Shown: one piece after another, positions 1-4,918 of the stretch
Position numbering within the stretch: position 1 is the first letter of the stretch
Layout of the letters: each line of letters begins with the position of its first letter
Origin: Clostridia bacterium
Lineage (GTDB): Bacteria; Bacillota; Clostridia; Oscillospirales; CAG-272
DNA: 6,775 nucleotides
Assembly: GCA_017457465.1 (NCBI GenBank)
Contig: JAFTHJ010000176.1
Location: forward strand, 1-6,775
Direction: 5' to 3'
Program-made: the position numbers and the translations under genes
The notes under the pieces: model-generated
What the model was told of the DNA's origin: nothing
The model's database searches: none
Seen by the model: only the letters and a program-made list of their open reading frames with translations

Positions 1-119
1 GACATCTCGCTCATTCGTCTCAATATCCATACCGGTTTCAGCGTTCATATAGAAGCATCTTTCAACAAGTGCGGAGGTAGAAGCGCTTTCACGGTCCATA
101 ACACCGAATGCCGATTTGG
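1..119. repeat. 119-nt exact direct repeat, copy 1 (matches 5297-5415)
   Basis: Read base by base, positions 1-119 equal positions 5297-5415 with no mismatch; the match breaks at 120 (g versus a). It encodes the same 39 residues (KSAFGV... to ...NERDV) of the post-repeat segment in both genes. The rest of the two genes shows many silent and amino-acid differences. The true extent is unknown because the copy runs off the window edge. Confidence 0.95.
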
Positions 120-1287
120 GCGTTCCTTCAATGGTACCTGGAGTAAGCGTTCCAACAGAGAAGCACTGCTGTACGTACAACAGAGATGTTCTGTTCAAAC
201 CGATTATACCCGCAACGTTTGCCGTCTCGGAGGCTACAGTACCAAGATTAGCGCAGTTGGAAACGGTAACGGTTGCGTTTTCACCGCAGGAAACTCGTCC
301 CACGATTCCGGCTGATGCTTCATCACGAGAGGTTATGTTACCTGTGTTTACACAAGCTTCCATTCTACCGTTTGAAATCCATGTTCCAACGATACCCGCG
401 CTAGAGAATCTTCCGATAATGTTACCGCTGTTTTGGCAGTTGACGATATTGACCTCGCCAGAGCCGTAGAACTCAACGATAGAGCAGATTCCTGCGGCGC
501 CCCAATCGGTAGAGGTTAGCGTACCTGTGTTGGAGCAACCGTTGACATTGAGAACACCTGATGCGTTTGTATCATTCCACGGAGATGTCTGAAGATTAGC
601 GATTATACCCGCAACACGGGTATAGCCCGTTATATCTCCATTGTTTACACAGTTGTATATCTCAAAGTTACCGAAGGAAAGGTCAGCCGCTCCAATGATG
701 CCGCCTGTTTTCGGTTCATGACCGTCTACATGCGCCAGCGTGTTTGTGATATCCGCATTGTTAATAATACCGTCAATCTTTCCGTTCATAAAGGTTTTTG
801 CCAATCCGCCAAGCAGGGTGGTTTCAGCGTTAATCGTACCGTCAAGCACGAGGTTATTGATGTTTCCCGCAACGGCGTTAAAAAGACCGTATGTAGAACC
901 TTCTCCGAATGTGACGGTATTTCCGCATCCCTCAATAACAGAAATAAAAACAGAAATTTCCATTGTCCAAACACCGAGGTCGATATCGTCGGTTATGATA
1001 AATGACTCCTCACCGCTGGTAAGACCGACGGCAAGCATATCATTGGCATTGGATATGAGGTAGTAGTTAGTGCCGTTAACATCTATGTATTTTCCTGTAA
1101 GATTCGCATCGTTTTGTACGGTATAATCCTTACCGTCGAATTTGAATGTGGTTCCTTCTTCAACCCATTCGCCTTCCTTGTAATCGTAAGCGCTTGTCTT
1201 GGTGTTAGCCGCGAACATAGCCACACAAAGGGAAATTACAAGAGCGAGGCAAAGAGCCATTGCAAGAAATTTAATTGATTTTTTCAT
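1..1287 (-). CDS. Repeat-containing (GLUG-like) surface protein, near-copy of the 6580-4919 gene; 3' end outside window
   Basis: Manual translation of the minus strand from ATG at 1287 stays open for 429 codons to the first base of the window, with no stop or frameshift. The start is set by AAGGAG at 1296-1301, 8 nt upstream. Residues 1-27 form a Sec signal peptide (MKKSIK, hydrophobic core, FAA-N). Residues about 35-210 are a lead-in domain with the motif GKDYTV and the pair IEGCGNT/GLFN. Six Cys-x-Asn repeats follow (residues 213-384: CVNNG, CSNTG, CQNSG, CVNTG, CANLG, CFSVG), each with a downstream AGI or GGI turn. It aligns almost without gaps to the 553-residue paralogue (one extra Glu near residue 94), about three quarters identical by eye. 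By that comparison about 125 residues are missing: the rest of the post-repeat segment, linker and anchor. Likely exported and surface exposed. The ligand is unknown. A beta-helix fold is inferred. Confidence 0.9.
   Translation of the reverse strand, partial: MKKSIKFLAMALCLALVISLCVAMFAANTKTSAYDYKEGEWVEEGTTFKFDGKDYTVQNDANLTGKYIDVNGTNYYLISNANDMLAVGLTSGEESFIITDDIDLGVWTMEISVFISVIEGCGNTVTFGEGSTYGLFNAVAGNINNLVLDGTINAETTLLGGLAKTFMNGKIDGIINNADITNTLAHVDGHEPKTGGIIGAADLSFGNFEIYNCVNNGDITGYTRVAGIIANLQTSPWNDTNASGVLNVNGCSNTGTLTSTDWGAAGICSIVEFYGSGEVNIVNCQNSGNIIGRFSSAGIVGTWISNGRMEACVNTGNITSRDEASAGIVGRVSCGENATVTVSNCANLGTVASETANVAGIIGLNRTSLLYVQQCFSVGTLTPGTIEGTPKSAFGVMDRESASTSALVERCFYMNAETGMDIETNERDV
136..651 (-). 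repeat. Six Cys-x-Asn (GLUG-like) repeat units in the partial surface protein
   Basis: Each unit begins with Cys at the same position (CVNNG, CSNTG, CQNSG, CVNTG, CANLG, CFSVG) and most contain a small-Gly-Ile turn about 12-15 residues later (AGII, AGIC, AGIV, AGIV, AGII). Unit length is about 28-38 residues. The regular Cys and Asn positions fit stacked coils of a parallel beta-helix. This fold is inference. Confidence 0.85.
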
Positions 1288-1316
1288 TTGGTTTTCTCCT
1301 TTTACATAAGGGGTAG

Positions 1317-1340
1317 AACCGATTCCTCGGTTTTGTTTTA
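1317..1340 (+). terminator. Small hairpin with U-rich tail on the plus strand (possible terminator or leader structure)
   Basis: AACCGA (1317-1322) pairs perfectly with TCGGTT (1327-1332) around a TTCC loop. On the plus strand the stem is followed by TTGTTTTA, which suits an intrinsic terminator in that direction, but no plus-strand gene was found to need one. Read on the minus strand, in the direction of the genes, the loop is GGAA (a GNRA-type tetraloop) and no U-tract follows, so there it would be a stable leader hairpin rather than a terminator. Confidence 0.35.
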
Positions 1341-1372
1341 TCCGCGCCCCTCCAAGAGGGAAGGACGCGGAT
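1340..1372 (-). other. Strong GC-rich hairpin between the 44-residue ORF and the next gene
   Basis: ATCCGCG at 1340-1346 pairs with CGCGGAT at 1366-1372, and inside it CCCTC (1348-1352) pairs with GAGGG (1356-1360) around a 3-nt loop. In the gene direction it is followed by AAAACAAAACC rather than a U-tract, so a classic rho-independent terminator is doubtful. It could protect the 3' end of the upstream transcript, attenuate, or act as a processing site. On the plus strand a moderately U-rich TATTTGTTT follows. Confidence 0.55.
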
Positions 1373-1394
1373 TATTTGTTTCAGATTTCAGCTA

Positions 1395-1529
1395 TCAGAG
1401 CCAATCTGCGTCAATTGCGCCCTGATCGTTATCAGCCTGACCTTCAGCGTTGTTGCCTGAAAGAGTAAGAATGTCCTTGATGTCGATAAGAGTTATCAAA
1501 AGCTCGGGCTTCATATATGTATTTTTCAT
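1395..1529 (-). CDS. 44-residue small protein of unknown function
   Basis: ATG at 1529, TGA at 1395-1397, with GGAGG (1540-1544) 10 nt upstream within AGGGAGGA, as strong as the sites of the large genes. It starts only 27 nt after the stop of the 1070-residue protein, same strand, so the two are probably cotranscribed. The peptide begins MKNTYMKPELL, continues with a hydrophobic/acidic stretch (ITLIDIKDILTLSG), and ends in an acidic Asn/Gln/Asp-rich tail closing with DADWL. It has no signal peptide, membrane segment or Cys. The Y-x-KPEL start followed by an I-L-T-x-SG turn resembles very short uncharacterised proteins I associate with Clostridia; some look like leader peptides with a small C-terminal core, but no modification enzyme is in view. 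Function unknown. Confidence 0.75.
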   Translation of the reverse strand: MKNTYMKPELLITLIDIKDILTLSGNNAEGQADNDQGAIDADWL

Positions 1530-1556
1530 AATTTCAAATCCTCCCTTTAGATACTC

Positions 1557-4500
1557 TTACGCTGCGAGGTTGTTATAAACAACAACCTGTGCGTCTGTGT
1601 AGATGATGGTTCCGTCGATTTCGATGTATCCTCTGACTGCATACTCCATATCGAGGTTAGCGTCCTTGATTTCAAGGAGCGAACCTGCGAATGTGTATTC
1701 TGTTGTGGAGCTTTCGTACCAAGCACCGTTGATAGCGGTGACTATAACGCAAGGCTTACCTACAGCCTTAAGCTCCTCATAAGTGGAAACACCGTACTTG
1801 TTAGCCGTGATAAGAGTTCCAAGCTCGAACTCAATACCCGCAGCCTTGAGAGCCTCATAGTCGTATGCGCTGATAGATGTGAGGACTCTGTAACCGGGCT
1901 TTGCGTCATCTCTGCGCTCAACACCCTCGTGAGCAAGAGAAATTATTTTAGCCGCGTTAGTGTTGGAGTAGGTCTTGGCAAGTTCGTTGCCTTCTGCCGT
2001 AGCCTTGAGAGCTACATTGTAAACAGTAGCGCCGCCGGGTATGGGATATGCGTCTGTTCCGAGAGTCTGTCCCCAAGCCGCGCCGAGCTTGTATGCAACC
2101 TCACCGCTTGCAGCCTGAAGGGCGCTTACAGTGGTTGTGTCGTAGCCGTTGCTATTAGCAGCTGCTGTGGTGTAGTTGTTCTTGAAGTTTGCGTTTGAGC
2201 CGCCAAGATGCGACCAGTTAACGATACCGCCGCAAAGTCCCTGATTTGCCTTACCTGCGTTTCTGATACAAGCACCTGCGTTGAAGTTGTTAGCAACGGT
2301 AACTGTCTCAGTTGCGTTAATTGTCGTTGCGGCCTGATTTGCGTTGTTAACCCAGTTCATACCAACGTAGGGAGCGCTGTGACAGCCGATGATTCCCGCA
2401 GAAGCGTCGGTAGAGGATATTGTGCCATAGTTAGCGTTGTTTGTTACAACGATAACGAAATTATCCGCTACAGAGGTATTTCTGTTCTTCATCTGAAGCT
2501 TTGCAATGATTCCCGCGGGCTGATACGTACCTGAAGAAGCATTGTTGGTTACTGTTCCTGTGTTAACACACTTGTTAACGGTAACGTTACCAACAACGTC
2601 ACCCATTATACCGCCGCAGTAGTTGTTAGTAGAAACAGCACCGCTGTTTGTGCAGTTTTCAACCTTTACGTTTATACCAACACTATAGCTTTCGTAGTAT
2701 CCAACGATACCGGCAACACCCGTGCCTGTACCCTTAACGGTACCTGCGTTCTCGCAGTTGGTTACAGTAAGAGTTCCTGTTCCGTCACTTGCGTTCCAGC
2801 TGGTGTGAGCGGCGTTACCGATAATACCGCCGACACGCTGAGCAGAGGATACCTCACCGTAGTTCTTACATCCTGTAAGAGTTACCGAAGCAGTTCCGAG
2901 TCTCGCATCTCCTATGATACCGCCTGCTTCTTTGTCGCCGCTTGTTGAGTTGTTGATAACCTTAGCGGTGCTCGAGTTTACACAATTGGTAAGATTTGCT
3001 CCGTGGAGTGTGCGTGCGATGAGTCCGCCCGCGAAGCCATCTTTTGTAACTGTAACGGTTGCGTTATTTGTGCAGTCTGTGAGGGTAAGAAGTGCCGCTG
3101 CGTTATTTGTTGCACTAACGAATCCACCCGCGTGAGAGTTAGTGGTTATAGCTCCGTTGTTAACGGAGTCGGAAATGTTAACGGGACCGCTTGCAAAAGC
3201 TATAAATCCTGCGGTTTCTCCTGTACCTGTTATTGAGCCGTTGTTGACACAATTGTTTGTAAACGTTACGGTATTTGTAGCTGCCCATGTTACGCCTACG
3301 AATCCGCCGAGTTTAGCGGTTCCGCTCATATTACCGTCGTTCGTACAAGCGTTGAAGTTGAGCTTTCCGTTGCCGCCCCAAGCAGTACCGACAAAGCATC
3401 CGTTTTCAGGACCTGTAGCGGTGATATTGCCCGAGTTGGTGGAGTTGTTGAAGTTCGTTGTTCCCGAACCCTGAGAAGAGCCGAGGAAGCCTGCAATATA
3501 CTGTATTCCACTGAGGTCTGCTTCGTTCTCACAAGAGTTGAATGTGATGTTTGAAGCGCCTATCTGTACTCCGACGAATCCGCCGAAATGCTTTCCGTTA
3601 GTAGAAGAAACTACTCCCGAGTTTGTGCAGTCAGTAAGGGTAGCTGTCTTGTTGGTGTCGAGCATTTTGCCGAGGAATCCGCCTGCGGCAACGTCCGTTG
3701 CCTTTACCGCTCCGCTGTTTGTGCAGTTGGTGAGGTTAACAGCGGATTTAACGTCTCCAACAAATCCGCCCGCGATAGTGTTGTTTGCAGAAACTGCGCC
3801 ATTGTTGGTACAGCCCGTAAAGTTAGCGGTAGGTCCAGCCTCGAGGCGTCCGATAAATCCGCCCGCGTTAATCTTTGAGGAAATTGTTCCTTCGTTAACG
3901 CAATCAACGAAAGTAACGTTTCCACCGTTGGCCCACATTACCGAAATGAATCCGCCAACGCCGTTGTCAGAGTTGCTGTTGTTTGTCATCGTACCGTAGT
4001 TTGTGCAGGATACGAACTTAACGGTCGTTCCGCTTTCTCTGGTCGCGGAAACAAAGCCAGCCGCGCGTCCCTTGGCATTGCTTGCGGTAACGTTTCCGTA
4101 GTTGTAGCAGTTCTCGAATACCGCTGTGTAGGTTGCATCGTCGTGTGAAGCAGAGTAGGAATTGTCGTTACGAACATATCCAACAAATCCTGCGTTGTAG
4201 CCTGCAAAGTCAGCAGACGTCGAGGTGTCGGTTATGTTGACTCTGTTTACGACAGTGTCAAAGTGTGCGCCCCAGCACCACTGCGCGAAAGCGGAGGTGT
4301 GAGATGCGGCGCTGATGTCTCCGGCGATTTCAAGGTTTGTGACCTTACCGCTGAAGTTGCCGAACAGACCTGCACTACCGCTAACAGTTATGGTATGTCC
4401 ACAACCGTCGATAGTAGCCAGCCTAAGTGTCTGTCGGTTTTCGGTAGTACCTGTTGTTGTGATGCTGAAATCCTTCGCGATGATAAAGTTAGCGGCACTT

Positions 4501-4769
4501 GTGCCTTTAACCTTTGCGAAGTCGGTTGCATCGTCAACAAGATACCACTTTGTACCGCTCACGTCGATGTACTTACCTGTGTAAGCTTCATCTTTCTGAA
4601 CGGTGTAGGGAGTTCCGTTGTAAGTGAACTCGGACTCGCCTGTCCACTTACCTGTTTCTACCAGCTCTACAGCGTTGACAGGCGTATTGAGGGCTGCGAA
4701 TACCGCGATACCGCTCAAAAGCAGAACTACGCTGAAGACAACTGCCAGAATTTTGAGTGTCTTGTTCAT
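1557..4769 (-). CDS. Large secreted GLUG-like repeat protein (1070 residues)
   Basis: Start ATG 4769 has AAGGAG (4779-4784) 9 nt upstream; stop TAA at 1557-1559. Residues 1-33 are a Sec signal peptide (MNKTLK, hydrophobic core, VNA). Residues 34-220 form the lead-in domain shared with the flanking paralogues (W-x-GES-FTYNG, YTV, GKYIDV, IDGCGHT, AGLFGNF). Residues 221 to about 795 hold 18 repeats of 28-43 residues, 15 starting with Cys (CTNSG, CVNNG type), then a degenerate stretch to about 882. Residues 883-916 carry the closing motif GEVAYKL-x-W-Q-LGTD-YP. Residues 917-1070 are a separate C-terminal domain (GYRVLTSISAYDYEAL, GTLITANKY, TYTFAGSLLEIKDANL-like, RGYIEIDG) recalling a beta-sandwich found at the ends of clostridial exported proteins. 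There is no LPxTG, membrane anchor or recognised catalytic motif, so it is probably released or held non-covalently. Role in binding or adhesion is inferred. Confidence 0.95.
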   Translation of the reverse strand: MNKTLKILAVVFSVVLLLSGIAVFAALNTPVNAVELVETGKWTGESEFTYNGTPYTVQKDEAYTGKYIDVSGTKWYLVDDATDFAKVKGTSAANFIIAKDFSITTTGTTENRQTLRLATIDGCGHTITVSGSAGLFGNFSGKVTNLEIAGDISAASHTSAFAQWCWGAHFDTVVNRVNITDTSTSADFAGYNAGFVGYVRNDNSYSASHDDATYTAVFENCYNYGNVTASNAKGRAAGFVSATRESGTTVKFVSCTNYGTMTNNSNSDNGVGGFISVMWANGGNVTFVDCVNEGTISSKINAGGFIGRLEAGPTANFTGCTNNGAVSANNTIAGGFVGDVKSAVNLTNCTNSGAVKATDVAAGGFLGKMLDTNKTATLTDCTNSGVVSSTNGKHFGGFVGVQIGASNITFNSCENEADLSGIQYIAGFLGSSQGSGTTNFNNSTNSGNITATGPENGCFVGTAWGGNGKLNFNACTNDGNMSGTAKLGGFVGVTWAATNTVTFTNNCVNNGSITGTGETAGFIAFASGPVNISDSVNNGAITTNSHAGGFVSATNNAAALLTLTDCTNNATVTVTKDGFAGGLIARTLHGANLTNCVNSSTAKVINNSTSGDKEAGGIIGDARLGTASVTLTGCKNYGEVSSAQRVGGIIGNAAHTSWNASDGTGTLTVTNCENAGTVKGTGTGVAGIVGYYESYSVGINVKVENCTNSGAVSTNNYCGGIMGDVVGNVTVNKCVNTGTVTNNASSGTYQPAGIIAKLQMKNRNTSVADNFVIVVTNNANYGTISSTDASAGIIGCHSAPYVGMNWVNNANQAATTINATETVTVANNFNAGACIRNAGKANQGLCGGIVNWSHLGGSNANFKNNYTTAAANSNGYDTTTVSALQAASGEVAYKLGAAWGQTLGTDAYPIPGGATVYNVALKATAEGNELAKTYSNTNAAKIISLAHEGVERRDDAKPGYRVLTSISAYDYEALKAAGIEFELGTLITANKYGVSTYEELKAVGKPCVIVTAINGAWYESSTTEYTFAGSLLEIKDANLDMEYAVRGYIEIDGTIIYTDAQVVVYNNLAA
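2385..2984 (-). repeat. GGI/AGI-type repeat block, 6 units, in the 1070-residue protein
   Basis: Residues 596 to about 795. Units begin CVNSS, CKNYG, CENAG, CTNSG, CVNTG, NANYG and all carry Ile in the turn (GGIIG, GGIIG, AGIVG, GGIMG, AGIIA, AGIIG). Units 14-17 align with units 1-4 of the 553-residue protein, including the 28-29-residue CTNSG unit and the TSxW-rich insertion before it. Confidence 0.85.
2985..4109 (-). repeat. GGF-type repeat block, 12 units, in the 1070-residue protein
   Basis: Residues 221-595. Units begin CYNYG, CTNYG, CVNEG, CTNNG, CTNSG, CTNSG, CENEA, STNSG, CTNDG, CVNNG, SVNNG, CTNNA. The turn in units 1-11 always carries Phe (AGF, GGF or GCF followed by V/I/L); unit 12 has GGL. 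Phe is absent at this position from the repeats of the two paralogues. DNA between units shows recurring strings such as a form of CCGCTGTTTGTGCAG, consistent with internal duplication. Confidence 0.9.
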
Positions 4770-4783
4770 GGTTCTTTTCTCCT

Positions 4784-4869
4784 TTATAAATTTTTTTGAT
4801 TTTATATATTGAACTTCTTACTGCCACTCTATCCGCGCCTTTACAAAAATGAAAGGGAATACTTTGCGC
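4784..4869 (-). promoter_or_regulatory. Conserved leader/promoter-region element, copy upstream of the 1070-residue gene
   Basis: This stretch matches 6601-6679 upstream of the 553-residue gene. Shared blocks include TTTATATATTGAACTTCTT (4801-4819, plus-strand reading, 19 of 19), CTGCC just after it, and GAATAC(T)TTGCGC. Read on the coding strand, GAAGTTCAATATATAAA contains a TATAAA that could be a -10 box about 25 nt before the ribosome binding site, but no consensus -35 sits 16-18 nt upstream. Short stems can be drawn in the upstream half (CCTTT with AAAGG; GCGC with GCGC). Promoter, operator or structured RNA are all possible. Confidence 0.5.
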
Positions 4870-4918
4870 TGATAAGGGAGCTTATAAGAAATACAAATAT
4901 CAGATTTTGATTGAATTA

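Larger units (their letters stand above)
1288..1394 (-). promoter_or_regulatory. Leader between the 44-residue ORF and the partial surface-protein gene, with two hairpins
   Basis: This 107-nt spacer holds two inverted repeats (1317-1332 and 1340-1372) and ends with AAAAGGAGAAAA before the ATG. Apart from the ribosome binding site and a short CGCGGATA string it does not resemble the leaders of the other two large genes. No convincing -35/-10 pair was seen, so this gene may be read through from upstream. Confidence 0.4.

Noticed and set aside
786..974. Minus-strand open frame of 62 codons
   Set aside because: It is out of frame with the long open frame 1287-1, which carries a signal peptide, ribosome binding site and clear homology to the 553-residue protein.
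2385..4109. CRISPR-like or tandem DNA repeat array
   Set aside because: The periodicity is at the protein level with variable unit length (28-43 codons) and diverged DNA; there are no constant repeats with unique spacers.
1557..4769. Annotation as an IgA peptidase, hemagglutinin or polysaccharide lyase because of GLUG-like or beta-helix repeats
   Set aside because: No catalytic motif was found, and the repeats alone do not show an enzymatic or named adhesin function.
4263..4799. Plus-strand open frame of 178 codons, with several others at 3538-3999, 3142-3474 and 2208-2534
   Set aside because: They lie wholly or mostly antisense to the 1070-residue gene, have no ribosome binding site that stands out, and their repetitive Pro/Val or Cys/Ser-rich make-up is the mirror of the Cys-x-Asn-Gly repeats on the true strand.
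4784..4869. Known riboswitch in the conserved leader
   Set aside because: I could not match it to any riboswitch consensus I know (for example c-di-GMP, SAM, TPP, lysine); only short, partly imperfect stems can be drawn, so no class is claimed.
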